Source: Achromobacter insuavis
GTDB taxonomy: Bacteria; Pseudomonadota; Gammaproteobacteria; Burkholderiales; Burkholderiaceae_B
Direction of reading: 5' to 3'
NCBI RefSeq assembly: GCF_902859645.1
Contig: NZ_CADIJR010000020.1
Location: 1-64,000, forward strand
DNA length: 64,000 nt
Shown here: in pieces, positions 35,239 to 44,419 of the stretch
Numbering within the stretch: the stretch's first letter is position 1
Layout of the letters: each line of letters starts with the position of its first letter
Translations under genes and position numbers: made by a program
Notes under the pieces: generated by a model
What the model saw: only the letters and a program-made list of their open reading frames with translations
Databases searched by the model: none
Told to the model about the DNA's origin: nothing

Positions 35239-36044
35239 ACGGTCCCAACAAGACCTTGCGCGCCGTGGTGCTGGGGCTGGGCTACTTCTTCCTGTACGTG
35301 CCCATCATCAGCCTGATGGTGTTCTCGTTCAACGAATCGCCCGCCGTCACCTCCTGGACCGGTTTCTCGTTCCGCTGGTACCACTCGCTGTTCAATGACG
35401 ACGCGCTGCTGCGCGCGGCCTGGCTGTCGTTCCGCATCGCCGCCATGACCGCCACCGCGGCCGTCATCATCGGCACCTGGGCCGGTTACGTGCTGGGGCG
35501 CATGGGCCGTTTCCGCGGTTTCGCGCTGTACGTCGGCATGCTGAGCGCGCCGCTGGTGATCCCCGAAGTGGTGCTGGGCATCTCGCTCCTGCTGATGTTC
35601 GTGGAACTGCGCGGCCACCTCGGCTGGCCGGCCGAAAACGGCATCTTCACCATCTGGGTCGGCCACGTGACGCTGTGCATGGCCTTCGTGGCGGTGGTGA
35701 TCCAGACCCGCATCCGCGACCTCGACCGCTCGCTGGAAGAGGCCGCGCTGGACCTGGGCGCCACGCCCATCGTCGTGTTCTTCAAGATCACGCTGCCGCT
35801 GATCGCGCCGGCGCTGGCCTCGGCCTGGCTGCTATCCTTCACGCTGTCGCTGGACGACGTGGTGCTGGCGTCGTTCCTGTCCGGCCCCAGCTCCAGCACC
35901 CTGCCGATGGAAGTCTTTTCGCGGGTGCGGCTGGGCCTGAAACCCGAGATCAATGCGTTGGCGACGCTGTTCATCCTGGCGGTGGGCACCTGCGTCATCC
36001 TGGCCAACCGCATGCAATGGCGCAAGGAGTCCGAACCCAAATGA
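35235..36044 (+). CDS. potI: Polyamine ABC importer permease
   Basis: 269-aa permease of the PotC/PotI type. Seen: YVPIISLMVFSFNESPAV, FRWYHSLFNDDALL, the EAA loop LEEAALDLGATPIVVFFKIT and LSLDDVVLASFLSGPSSSTL. The ATG at 35235 overlaps the potH stop, and its own stop overlaps the next gene by ATGA. Confidence 0.94.
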   Translation: MNGPNKTLRAVVLGLGYFFLYVPIISLMVFSFNESPAVTSWTGFSFRWYHSLFNDDALLRAAWLSFRIAAMTATAAVIIGTWAGYVLGRMGRFRGFALYVGMLSAPLVIPEVVLGISLLLMFVELRGHLGWPAENGIFTIWVGHVTLCMAFVAVVIQTRIRDLDRSLEEAALDLGATPIVVFFKITLPLIAPALASAWLLSFTLSLDDVVLASFLSGPSSSTLPMEVFSRVRLGLKPEINALATLFILAVGTCVILANRMQWRKESEPK

Positions 36045-36397
36045 AGCAAACCACCCTGTATGGCCTGACCAAGTGCAGCACCTGCGTCAAGGCGCGCGAG
36101 TGGCTGACCGCGAACGGCGTCGATCACCAGTTCATCGACTACCGCGACCACCCGGTGCCGGCCGCCACCCTGAAGGAATGGGCCGGTCAGCTCGGCGGCT
36201 GGGAAAAACTGGTCAACCGCGCCTCGATGACCTGGCGCAACCTGCCGGACGATCGCAAGACGGCCAGCACCGATGCGCAGTGGACCAAGCTGATCGCCGA
36301 GTTTCCGGCGCTGGTGCGCCGCCCGGTGGCGGTGACGGCCGACGGCGAGGTCGGCGTCGGCTTCAGCGAAAAGCGCTACGGCGAACGCTTCGCCTGA
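36041..36397 (+). CDS. ArsC/Spx-family protein (YffB-like)
   Basis: 118-aa thioredoxin-fold protein. The active-site segment YGLTKCSTCVKAREWL has the CxxC of the YffB/ArsC-like group, and the C-terminal RRPVAVTADGEVGVGFSEKR matches it too. It is probably a glutathione-dependent thiol reductase; arsenate reduction is not supported by context. It is translationally coupled to potI, an odd place for it, and lies 13 bp before the glycosylase gene. Confidence 0.85.
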   Translation: MKQTTLYGLTKCSTCVKAREWLTANGVDHQFIDYRDHPVPAATLKEWAGQLGGWEKLVNRASMTWRNLPDDRKTASTDAQWTKLIAEFPALVRRPVAVTADGEVGVGFSEKRYGERFA

Positions 36398-36410
36398 CAC
36401 CGTGGCTGCC

Positions 36411-37127
36411 ATGGCCGACAAGGCATCGCGCCGCGCCGGCAAGGCGTTGCCCGATGCCTTTTTTGATCGCGACGCGCGCCAGCTGGCGCGAGAACTGCTG
36501 GGCAAGGTGGTGCGCCATCGCGTCGACGGCCTGTGGCTGTCGGCGCGCATCATCGAGACCGAGGCCTACTACCTGGAAGAGAAGGGCAGCCACGCCTCGC
36601 TCGGCTACACCCACAAGCGCCGCGCCCTGTTCATGGATGGCGGCGTGGTCTACATGTATTACGCCCGCGGCGGCGACTCGCTCAATTTCAGCGCGGGCGG
36701 TCCCGGCAACGCGGTCTTGATCAAGTCCGCCTATCCCTGGGTCGACGCCGTTTCCGGCCCCGACGCGCTGGCCCGCATGCAGGCCCTGAACCCCGATGCC
36801 CAGGGGCGGCCGCGGCCGCCGGGCCGGCTGTGCGCCGGCCAGACGCTGCTGTGCCGCGCGCTCGGCCTGAAGGTGCCCGACTGGGACGCGCGCCGCTTCG
36901 ATCCCGAGGCGCTGTACGTCGAGGACGTGGGCGAGTCGCCCCAGGTGCTGATCAGCGCCACGCGGCTGGGCATTCCCGCCGGACGCGACGAACACCTGGA
37001 ATACCGTTACGTTGATCCGGCCTACGCGGCCTGGTGTACCCGCAACCCGCTGCGCCGGGGGCAGCAGGCGGGGCGGGACTATCACTGGGTGGACGGGTCG
37101 GGGGCGCCCCTCAAGCGGGCGCCCTGA
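36411..37127 (+). CDS. DNA-3-methyladenine glycosylase (AAG/MPG type)
   Basis: 238-aa base-excision repair enzyme. Seen: ELLGKVVRHRVDGLWLSARI, the catalytic Glu region IIETEAYY, SHASLGYTHKRRALFM, VYMYYARGG and NFSAGGPGNAVLIKSAYP. ATG at 36411 was taken as start; a GTG at 36402 in the same frame is also possible. It is the second DNA alkylation-repair-related gene in the window (aidB at 41118), though far apart. Confidence 0.88.
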   Translation: MADKASRRAGKALPDAFFDRDARQLARELLGKVVRHRVDGLWLSARIIETEAYYLEEKGSHASLGYTHKRRALFMDGGVVYMYYARGGDSLNFSAGGPGNAVLIKSAYPWVDAVSGPDALARMQALNPDAQGRPRPPGRLCAGQTLLCRALGLKVPDWDARRFDPEALYVEDVGESPQVLISATRLGIPAGRDEHLEYRYVDPAYAAWCTRNPLRRGQQAGRDYHWVDGSGAPLKRAP

Positions 37128-37136
37128 GGACGCGGC

Positions 37137-37868
37137 TCAGGTCCCGGGGTCGACGCGGTTCGCGGCCCTGAGCGCCGCCTCGCGGGCGCGCCGGGCCATC
37201 GCGGCCCGCATTTCGGCGTACTTGCGCTGGATCCGCTTGCGGTTCAGGCGCTTGCTCCAGGCGTATACCGGCACCAGCGGCAGCACGCCGAAGCCGTCAA
37301 TCAGGAACAGCCCCGACTTGCCGTCGGCATTCAGGCCGCAGGCGATGTTGCTGGGCGACAGGTCGTGCAGCACCACGTGGGCGTCGGCCAGGTCTTCGAC
37401 GAACTCGTCCAGTTGCGCTGACAGCGCCTCGTCCATCTTGCCTTGGCGCGCCAGGTCGGCCACCGTGGGGGCGATGTTGCCGACCTCGTCGGTGATCTTC
37501 TCGACCAGCAGGCCCAGGCCCAGCGTGGTCTGGGCCAGGCCCAGGATGCGCGCCATCGGCACCCGCCAGACGCCCGAGGGGCGCGTGGTGGTGGTGACGT
37601 ATTCAGTGATTTCGTTCAGGTAGACGCGGTAGGCGCTTTCGCGCTGGTACTGTTTGTACCAGCGCTTGAACGGGCGGGTTTCGAGATAGACCGCGCGCGC
37701 CTGCATGTCCATGACCTTGACGAGCAGGGAAGGCGCATGGGGATGCTGGAAGATATGACGGTCCCCGCCCACTGCGACTGGCGTTTCGTCATTGAGATTC
37801 AATGGGCCGAAGACGGAGCCGAAGGCGACGGGGGACGGACAGAATGTTGGGAGATCAGCTGTATTCAA
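37137..37868 (-). CDS. YrbL-family protein (kinase-like fold)
   Basis: Up to 243 aa, related to the PhoP-regulated YrbL of enterobacteria. A kinase-type loop is present (VVLHDLSPSNIACGL then LFLIDGFGV), and the N-terminal PVAVGGDRHIFQHP matches the family start. The start is uncertain: the longest frame begins at a TTG (37868), a second TTG at 37802 fits YrbL homologues better (221 aa), and there is no ATG before residue 73 or any good ribosome site. It is convergent with the glycosylase gene, only 9 bp away. Confidence 0.75.
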   Translation of the reverse strand: MNTADLPTFCPSPVAFGSVFGPLNLNDETPVAVGGDRHIFQHPHAPSLLVKVMDMQARAVYLETRPFKRWYKQYQRESAYRVYLNEITEYVTTTTRPSGVWRVPMARILGLAQTTLGLGLLVEKITDEVGNIAPTVADLARQGKMDEALSAQLDEFVEDLADAHVVLHDLSPSNIACGLNADGKSGLFLIDGFGVLPLVPVYAWSKRLNRKRIQRKYAEMRAAMARRAREAALRAANRVDPGT

Positions 37869-38032
37869 CTGCTTTTAAGGTTATATGTAAGTTGTTAACA
37901 GTTTAATGCCGTTGCTTGCTTTTCGCTTTTTGAAGCCTCAAGGAAGTCGTTTCCGATGACTACGGGGGCCGGATCAGAGTCCTATAATTTCACGCGCCCG
38001 GCGTGGGCGCGCGGCGTTGAGAAGGGGCCACT
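37869..38032. promoter_or_regulatory. A+T-rich divergent promoter region (YrbL-like / rmuC)
   Basis: This 164-bp gap is much richer in A+T than its surroundings, for example around 37872-37930. A perfect TATAAT lies at 37983-37988, 44 bp before the rmuC start. No clear -35 at 16-18 bp was seen, so an activator-dependent or extended type is possible. Confidence 0.45.
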
Positions 38033-39424
38033 TTGTCGAATGATGTTCTGCTATGGATTGCCGCGGGCGGCGCGGTGCTGGCTTGCCTGATTGCCTTGCT
38101 GGCCTGGCTGTCGCGGCCGGCGCGCGATGACCGGCTCGACGCGCTGCTGGAAGGCCTGGAGCGCACCGAGCGCGCCCTGCGCGCCGACATGGCGGAGAGT
38201 CAGCGCGGCCTGCGCGCCGAGTTCGCCGAATCCACCCGCGGCCTGCGCCAGGAACTTGCCCAATCCCACGGCGACCTGCGCGCCGCCCTGACGCGCGACG
38301 CGCAGGCGGCGCGGGCCGAATCGGCCGAGTCGCTGGCGCGTTTCGCGGCGGGTTTCGGCGACCAATTGCAGGGACTCATCCAGATCAATGAGCGGCGCCT
38401 GATGGAGGTGCGGACCACGGTCGATCAGCGCCTGCAAGCGTTGCAGAATGACAACAGCGCGAAGCTGGACGACATGCGCCGCACCGTCGACGAGAAGCTC
38501 CACGCCACGCTTGAGCAGCGCCTGGGCGAATCGTTCAAGCAGGTGTCGGACCGTCTCGAGGCCGTGCACAAGGGGCTGGGCGAGATGCAGGCGCTGGCCG
38601 CCGGCGTCGGCGATCTCAAGCGCGTGCTGACCAACGTCAAGTCGCGCGGCACCTGGGGCGAGGTGCAGCTGGCGCGGCTGATCGAGGACAACATGACCCC
38701 CGAGCAGTACGCCGCCAACATCAAGCCGGTGCCGGGCAGCGACGCGGTGGTCGAATTCGCCATCCGCCTGCCGGGGCGGGGCGATGGCGCCGCCCCGGTC
38801 TGGCTGCCGATCGACGCCAAGTTCCCCAAGGAAGAATACGAGCGCCTGATGGACGCGCAGGAAGCCGCCGACGCCGAGGGCGTGAAGGCCGCCGGCGCCG
38901 CGCTGGGCAAGGCGGTCGAGGTGCAGGCGCGGCTGATCGCCGGCAAGTACGTGGCGCCGCCGCACACCACCGACTTCGCCATCATGTTCCTGCCGACCGA
39001 AAGCCTGTACGCCGAAGTGCTGCGGCGTCCCGGCCTGCTGGACCGCCTGCACGACCTGCGCATCAACGTGGCCGGGCCCAGCAACTTGGCCGCCCTGCTC
39101 AACAGCCTGCAGATGGGCTTTCGCACGCTGGCCATCGAGCAGCGTTCGTCCGAGGTCTGGCAGGTGCTGCGCGCGGTCAAGACCGAGTTCGGCAAGTTCG
39201 GCGACGCGCTGGCCGGCGTCAAGAAGACGCTGGACACCGCCAGCAGCAAGATCGGCCAGACCGAGGTGCGCACGCGCGCCATGCTGCGCAACCTCAAGAG
39301 CGTCGAGGCCCTGCCCGAAGCCGAGGCGCTGCGCCTGCTGGGCGGCGAAGGCGCCGTGGCCGATGACGGCGCGGACGACGCCGCCACCGACGACGCGCCG
39401 GCCGCGCCGGGTTCCGGCGCCTGA
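38033..39424 (+). CDS. rmuC: DNA recombination protein RmuC
   Basis: 463 aa. An N-terminal TM helix (residues about 5-26) is followed by a long coiled coil, including four 11-residue units starting L-R (residues 49-92), then the nuclease-like RmuC domain (NVKSRGTWGEVQLARLIEDN; LPIDAKFPKEEYERL; DFAIMFLPTESLYAEV). It limits inversions at short inverted repeats. The start is TTG at 38033 with GAGAAGGGG upstream; no in-frame ATG exists nearby. The C-terminus is an acidic tail rich in Asp and Ala. Confidence 0.93.
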   Translation: MSNDVLLWIAAGGAVLACLIALLAWLSRPARDDRLDALLEGLERTERALRADMAESQRGLRAEFAESTRGLRQELAQSHGDLRAALTRDAQAARAESAESLARFAAGFGDQLQGLIQINERRLMEVRTTVDQRLQALQNDNSAKLDDMRRTVDEKLHATLEQRLGESFKQVSDRLEAVHKGLGEMQALAAGVGDLKRVLTNVKSRGTWGEVQLARLIEDNMTPEQYAANIKPVPGSDAVVEFAIRLPGRGDGAAPVWLPIDAKFPKEEYERLMDAQEAADAEGVKAAGAALGKAVEVQARLIAGKYVAPPHTTDFAIMFLPTESLYAEVLRRPGLLDRLHDLRINVAGPSNLAALLNSLQMGFRTLAIEQRSSEVWQVLRAVKTEFGKFGDALAGVKKTLDTASSKIGQTEVRTRAMLRNLKSVEALPEAEALRLLGGEGAVADDGADDAATDDAPAAPGSGA

Positions 39425-39523
39425 TTCGCGCGGCCGTCGCCGGGCCCGGCTTGTGACCCGGGCGCTCTGTCGATATCCTCATACTTGCGGCATTCCGCCG
39501 TCGATATCTGGAGCATCGTAAGC

Positions 39524-41053
39524 ATGGGCACGGCTGACCGAGTTGATTCCTCTTCCTTCGACGCGATGGCGCTGGGCGCCGATATCGCCCAGGGAGCCAC
39601 GACGGCGCTTGCCGCGATGCAGCAGGCGCTGGAGCGGGTGGCGGCGCGCAATCCGTCGATCAACGCGGCCTGCGGCGTGCAGGCCGAACTGGGCCTGGAC
39701 CTGGCGCGCGCGCTGGACGGCGAGCTGGCGGCGCTGACAGACGAGCAGCGGCTCGCCCTGCTGGACGAACGTCCGTTCCTGGGCGTGCCGACCCTGCTCA
39801 AGGACCTTGGCACCGCGGCGCTGGGCCTGCCTAGCGCCATGGGCTCGGTGCTGTACGGCCAGGTCGACTGGAGCGTCGACGCCGAGATCGTCACGCGCTA
39901 CCGCCGCGCCGGCCTGATCCCGTTCGGCCGCAGCACCAGCGCCGAACTGGGCCTGAGCCCCACCAGCGAATCGCCCGTCTACGGCGCGCCCACCCAGAAC
40001 CCCTGGAAGGCCGGCCACAGCGCCGGCGGTTCCAGCGGCGGCGCCGGCGCGGCGCTGGCCAGCGGCATGGTGCGCATCGCGCACGGCAGCGACGGCGGCG
40101 GCTCGATCCGCATTCCCGCCTCGTGTTGCGGCGTGCTCGGCCTGAAGCCCTCGCGCGGCATGATGCCGCTGGGACCGCTCAAGGGCGAGGGCTGGGGCGG
40201 CCTGGCCACCGAACACATGATGACCCTGTCGGTGCGCGACTGCGCCGCGGCGCTGGACATCAGCGCCGGCGCCGATGTTGGCGCGCCCTATGCCGCGCCA
40301 GCCAGGCCGGGCGAGTCCTACCGCGACATCGTGGCGCGAGTGGCGGCCGATCCGCGCTCGGCGCCGCGCCGCCGCATCGCCTACATCAACACCACCTACG
40401 AAGGCCAGGCCATCCATCCCGAGGTCGCGGCCGCGGTCGACGAGGCCGCGCGCCTGTTCGCCGGCCTGGGCCACGAACTGGTGGCGGCCGCGCCGCCGGT
40501 GGGTTCCGAGGAAGTGCTGTCGCCGATGCTGCCGCTGATCGCCAGCGCCGCCGCCAACGCCATCGACAGCTACGTCGGCGCCCGCAACCGCCGGCTCGCC
40601 GCCGACGAATTGCAGCCCACCACGCTCGGCGCGCGCGAATACGCCCGCGCCATTTCCGGCGCCCAGTACGTGGCCTGCGTCGACGCCTGCCACGAGATCA
40701 CGCGCCGCATCGGCCGCTTCCTGCATCGCGAAGGCACGCAGGGCCACGACCTGTTCCTGTCGCCGGTGCTGGCGCAATTGCCGGCGCCCATCGGCCGCTA
40801 CGCGATGGACAACGCCGACTACCTGGCCTACCGCCTGGGCAAGAAGGGCGTGATCGGCTATTCGCCGTTCGCGCCGCTGGCCAACCTGACGGGCATGCCC
40901 GCCATTTCCATTCCGTTCGGCCTGTCGGCCGACGGCCTGCCGATCGGCATCCAGGTCATGGGCCCGCTGGGCAGCGAGGCCTGGCTGCTGGAACTGGCCG
41001 CCCAGGTCGAGGCCCTGCGGCCCTGGCAGCGGGTGGCGCCCATCGCCAGATAG
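39524..41053 (+). CDS. Amidase-signature family amidase
   Basis: 509-aa Ser-cisSer-Lys amidase. The Lys is in TLLKDLGTAALG, and the signature HSAGGSSGGAGAALASGMV with GSDGGGSIRIPASCCGVLG carries the Ser residues. ATG at 39524 has GGAG 10 bp upstream. The closest functional class may be 6-aminohexanoate-cyclic-dimer-like or general amidases, and the substrate is not evident. It is followed 64 bp later by aidB on the same strand. Confidence 0.9.
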   Translation: MGTADRVDSSSFDAMALGADIAQGATTALAAMQQALERVAARNPSINAACGVQAELGLDLARALDGELAALTDEQRLALLDERPFLGVPTLLKDLGTAALGLPSAMGSVLYGQVDWSVDAEIVTRYRRAGLIPFGRSTSAELGLSPTSESPVYGAPTQNPWKAGHSAGGSSGGAGAALASGMVRIAHGSDGGGSIRIPASCCGVLGLKPSRGMMPLGPLKGEGWGGLATEHMMTLSVRDCAAALDISAGADVGAPYAAPARPGESYRDIVARVAADPRSAPRRRIAYINTTYEGQAIHPEVAAAVDEAARLFAGLGHELVAAAPPVGSEEVLSPMLPLIASAAANAIDSYVGARNRRLAADELQPTTLGAREYARAISGAQYVACVDACHEITRRIGRFLHREGTQGHDLFLSPVLAQLPAPIGRYAMDNADYLAYRLGKKGVIGYSPFAPLANLTGMPAISIPFGLSADGLPIGIQVMGPLGSEAWLLELAAQVEALRPWQRVAPIAR

Positions 41054-41117
41054 GCGCGCGGGCGGGACGCGCCGGCCGTCGCGGCGCGCCATCGAATAGC
41101 GAATAGGAGCAGTCAGC

Positions 41118-42782
41118 ATGCCGTCGTTCGTGACTCATACCGTCCTTAACCAGGTCCCGCCCCTGGAAGACTATTCGTTGTTCGACACCGACCCGGCGCT
41201 GCGCGAGGCCGCCGCGCGCGAGGGCGCCGGCGCCTGGACCGGCGACCTGGCCGCGCATGGCGCCTGGCTTGGACGGGCGCAGACGCTGGCCGCCGGCGCC
41301 GACGCCAACCGCTGTCCGCCGCGGCTGGTGGCCTACGACCGGGCCGGCCATCGCATCGACCACGTGGATTTCCATCCGGCCTGGCAACTGCTGATGAGCG
41401 GCATCGTGGCGCGCGGCCTGCACAGCCGCGCCTGGGCGCAGCCGGTGCCGGGCGCGCAGGTGGCGCGGGCCGCGGCCTATCTGATGCAGGGCCAGGTCGA
41501 GGCCGGCACGCTGTGCCCGACCACCATGACCTTTGCCGCCGTGCCGCTGCTGCAGCGCGAACCGGCGGGCGTGGTGGACTACGGCGGCGACTGGCTGCCG
41601 GCGCTGTATTCGCGTGAATTCGACGGCGCCGATGCGCCGCTGGCGGGCAAGCGCGGCGCGTTGATCGGCATGGGTCTGACCGAAAAGCAGGGCGGTTCCG
41701 ACCTGCGCGCGGTCACCACCCGCGCCACGCCGCTGGGCGCGGCCGGGCGCGGCTGCGCTTATCAGCTGGTGGGCCACAAATGGTTCTTTTCGGTGCCGCA
41801 GGCCGACGCCCACCTGGTGCTGGCGCAGACCAACGAAGGGCTCAGCTGCTTTTTCGTGCCGCGCTGGATTCCGGGCGGCCTGCGCAACGCGGTGCGCATC
41901 CGCCGCCTGAAGGACAAGCTGGGCAACCACAGCAACGCCAGCGCCGAAGTCGAGTTCGAGGACGCCTGGGGCGTCATGGTGGGCGAGCCGGGCCGCGGCC
42001 TGGCGGTGCTGCTGGAGATGGCCGCCACCACCCGGCTCGATTGTGTGCTGGGCAGCGCCGCGCTGCTGCGCCAGGCGCTGGTGCAGTCGCTGCACCATGC
42101 CGGTCACCGCCACGCCTTCGGCAAGCCACTGCTGGCGCAACCGCTGATGCGCAACGTGCTGGGCGACCTGGCGCTGGAGGCCGAGGCCGCGCAGGCGCTG
42201 GCGCTGCGGCTGGCGCGCGCGGTGGACGAGCGCGCCGACGCCGGGGCGCGCGCGCTGGCGCGGGTCGGCACGCCGGCCGCCAAGCTGTGGGTCTGCAAGC
42301 GCGCGATCGCGGCGGTGGCCGAATGCATGGAGGCCTGGGGCGGCAACGGCTACGTCGAAGAGGGGCCGATGCCGCGCCTGTACCGTGAAACGCCGGTCAA
42401 TTCCATCTGGGAAGGCTCGGGCAACGTGATGGCGCTGGACGTGCTGCGGGCCTTGCAGCGCGAGCCCGAGGCGCTGCCGGCGCTGGAAGCCGAGTTCGCG
42501 CCCGCCTCGGGCCAGCATCGTGAGTTCGACGCGGCGCTGGCGCAGTGGCGGGCGCTGCTGGCGGATCCGGCCCAGGCCGAGTTCCAGGCCCGCCGCATCG
42601 CCTGCGGGCTGGCGCGGCTGTGGCAGGCGGCGCTGTTGATCCGGCATGCGCCCGAGCCGGTGGCGCGGGGTTTCGTCGGCAGCCGCCTGGGCGCGGCGGG
42701 CGGGGTGTTCGGCGAGCTGCCGGCCGGCATCGACGTGGCCGCGATCCTGGCGCGGGCCTGGCCGGCGGCGGCCGCATGCTAA
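41118..42782 (+). CDS. aidB: AidB-like acyl-CoA dehydrogenase (alkylation response)
   Basis: 554 aa, E. coli AidB size (541). Strong similarity across the N-terminus (THTVLNQVPPLEDYSLFDTD; FHPAWQLLMSGI) and the AidB-specific stretches LIGMGLTEKQGGSDLRAV, VGHKWFFSVPQADAHLVLAQ and RLKDKLGNHSNASAEVEFED. The C-terminal domain with the Arg-rich region thought to bind DNA follows. AidB binds FAD and protects DNA from alkylation. The ATG at 41118 has AGGAG 9 bp upstream. Confidence 0.93.
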   Translation: MPSFVTHTVLNQVPPLEDYSLFDTDPALREAAAREGAGAWTGDLAAHGAWLGRAQTLAAGADANRCPPRLVAYDRAGHRIDHVDFHPAWQLLMSGIVARGLHSRAWAQPVPGAQVARAAAYLMQGQVEAGTLCPTTMTFAAVPLLQREPAGVVDYGGDWLPALYSREFDGADAPLAGKRGALIGMGLTEKQGGSDLRAVTTRATPLGAAGRGCAYQLVGHKWFFSVPQADAHLVLAQTNEGLSCFFVPRWIPGGLRNAVRIRRLKDKLGNHSNASAEVEFEDAWGVMVGEPGRGLAVLLEMAATTRLDCVLGSAALLRQALVQSLHHAGHRHAFGKPLLAQPLMRNVLGDLALEAEAAQALALRLARAVDERADAGARALARVGTPAAKLWVCKRAIAAVAECMEAWGGNGYVEEGPMPRLYRETPVNSIWEGSGNVMALDVLRALQREPEALPALEAEFAPASGQHREFDAALAQWRALLADPAQAEFQARRIACGLARLWQAALLIRHAPEPVARGFVGSRLGAAGGVFGELPAGIDVAAILARAWPAAAAC

Positions 42783-42821
42783 ATTTCCCCGCTTCACTCA
42801 CCAATTTTCCGCATTTTCGCC

Positions 42822-43502
42822 ATGCTCTCCCAGCAAGAACTCAAGCAGCAAGCCGCAGACGCCGCCCTGGAACTGGTTGAACAGGTCGCCGGCCCCGACG
42901 TCATCATCGGCGTGGGCACCGGCTCGACCGCCGATCTCTTCATCGACGGCCTGGCGCGTTTCAAGGGCCGTATCGGCGGCACCGTCGCCAGTTCCGAGCG
43001 CAGCGCCGCGCGCCTGGCCGGCCATGGCCTGAAAGTGCTGGACCTGAACGACGTGACCTCGATGCCGATCTACGTGGACGGCGCCGACGAAATCGACGCC
43101 AACCTGCACATGATCAAGGGCGGCGGCGGCGCGCAGACGCGCGAGAAGATCGTGGCCTCGGTGGCCGACCGCTTCGTCTGCATCGTCGATGAGTCCAAGC
43201 TGGTCGAGGTCATGGGCAAGTTCCCGCTGCCGATCGAGGTCATCCCGATGGCGCGCGAATCGGTGGCCCGCGCCATGGTGGCGCTGGGCGGCCAGCCGCG
43301 CCTGCGCGAAGGTTTCGTCACCGATAACGGCAACGTCATCCTGGACGTCGCCGGCCTGTCGATCACCGACGCGCCGGGCCTGGAAGCCCGCGTCAACAAC
43401 CTGGCGGGCGTGGTCACCTGCGGCCTGTTCGCCATCGCCGGCGCCGACGTGGCGCTGCTGGCCACCCAGAACGGCATCCGCCGCCTGGATCGCCGCGCCT
43501 GA
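42822..43502 (+). CDS. rpiA: Ribose-5-phosphate isomerase A
   Basis: 226 aa; interconverts ribose-5-phosphate and ribulose-5-phosphate. Seen: the phosphate loop [14 protein letters not shown], the catalytic Asp region [20 protein letters not shown], and the conserved REKIVAS and [19 protein letters not shown]. No Shine-Dalgarno is evident before the ATG. A G+C hairpin (CCGCCC/GGGCGG near 43522-43537) follows but lacks a T-run. Confidence 0.96.
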   Translation: MLSQQELKQQAADAALELVEQVAGPDVIIGVGTGSTADLFIDGLARFKGRIGGTVASSERSAARLAGHGLKVLDLNDVTSMPIYVDGADEIDANLHMIKGGGGAQTREKIVASVADRFVCIVDESKLVEVMGKFPLPIEVIPMARESVARAMVALGGQPRLREGFVTDNGNVILDVAGLSITDAPGLEARVNNLAGVVTCGLFAIAGADVALLATQNGIRRLDRRA

Positions 43503-43557
43503 GTGCGGATAGCGGGCTCGGCCGCCCTTGCGGGCGGTCTGGCCGCGATTCATAATC

Positions 43558-43575
43558 CTGTCACACTTGGGTCAT
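43558..43575 (+). promoter_or_regulatory. Pho-box-like direct repeat before phoU
   Basis: CTGTCAC-N4-GGGTCAT: two 7-bp half-sites spaced 11 bp start to start, as in the PhoB box (consensus CTGTCAT repeated with an A+T-rich 4-bp spacer), about 12 of 18 positions agreeing. It lies about 80 bp before the phoU start. The second half-site is imperfect. Confidence 0.4.
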
Positions 43576-43658
43576 AACCTTGCGGGTTGTGCAGGCCCAT
43601 ACTTGAAACGCTTTCATATCGGGGCAATGCAATGAGATCAACCACGCAGGGAGCCCGG

Positions 43659-44384
43659 ATGACGGAGCATACAAACAAGCAGTTCGACGCTGATCTGGAA
43701 AGCGTCCGTTCGCAGTTCTTGCAAATGGGCGGCGTGGTCGAAGCCATGATCCAGGAGGCCATCGACGCGCTGGCCAGCGGCGATCTGACGCTGGTTGAGA
43801 AGGTGCGCGAGCGCGAAAAGGAAGTCAATCGCCACGAAGTGGAGATCGACGAAAGCATCAGCCGCATCCTGGCCCGTCACCAGCCCACCGCGATCGACCT
43901 GCGCATGCTGATGGCCGTGTCCAAGATGCTGACCGACATGGAGCGCTCGGGTGACGAGGCCGAGAAGGTCGCCACCGTGGCGCGCCGCGTGCACGAATCC
44001 GAAATCCGCCACATCCCGGTGATCGAACTGCGCCACATGGCCTCGAACGTGCGCACCATGCTGCACCAGGCCCTGGACGCCTTCGCCCGCCTCGACCCCA
44101 TCCTGGCCGCCGCCGTGGTGCGCAGCGACAAGGAAGTGGACAAGGAATGGAAGGGCGCGCTGCGCCACCTGATCACCTACATGATCGAAGACCCGCGCAC
44201 CATCTCGCGCGCCATCGACATGATCTTCATCGCCCGCGCGCTCGAGCGCATCGGCGACCATGCCAAGAACATGTCCGAACGCGTGATCTACATGGTCAAG
44301 GGCGCCGACGTGCGTCACACCGGCGTCAAGAACACCGAGCGCCTGGCGCGCGGTGAAGAAGACACGCCCGAGCAGGACGACTGA
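43659..44384 (+). CDS. phoU: Phosphate-signalling regulator PhoU
   Basis: 241 aa. Two PhoU helical repeats are visible (QFDADLESVRSQFLQMGGVV, then HMASNVRTMLHQALDAFARL), with the metal-binding acidic motifs (EVEIDES; ERIGDHAKNMSERVIY). The ATG at 43659 with AGGGAG upstream was preferred over an in-frame ATG at 43632, as homology begins at the later one. The usual pst genes are not adjacent. It is followed by a strong terminator and faces the phospholipase gene. Confidence 0.95.
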   Translation: MTEHTNKQFDADLESVRSQFLQMGGVVEAMIQEAIDALASGDLTLVEKVREREKEVNRHEVEIDESISRILARHQPTAIDLRMLMAVSKMLTDMERSGDEAEKVATVARRVHESEIRHIPVIELRHMASNVRTMLHQALDAFARLDPILAAAVVRSDKEVDKEWKGALRHLITYMIEDPRTISRAIDMIFIARALERIGDHAKNMSERVIYMVKGADVRHTGVKNTERLARGEEDTPEQDD

Positions 44385-44419
44385 TCGCGAACCGCCTTCC
44401 GGGCGGCGCGCGCGGAACG

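Noticed and set aside
43518-43540. Terminator after rpiA
   Set aside because: The CCGCCC/GGGCGG dyad is short and has no T-run; composition alone could give it.
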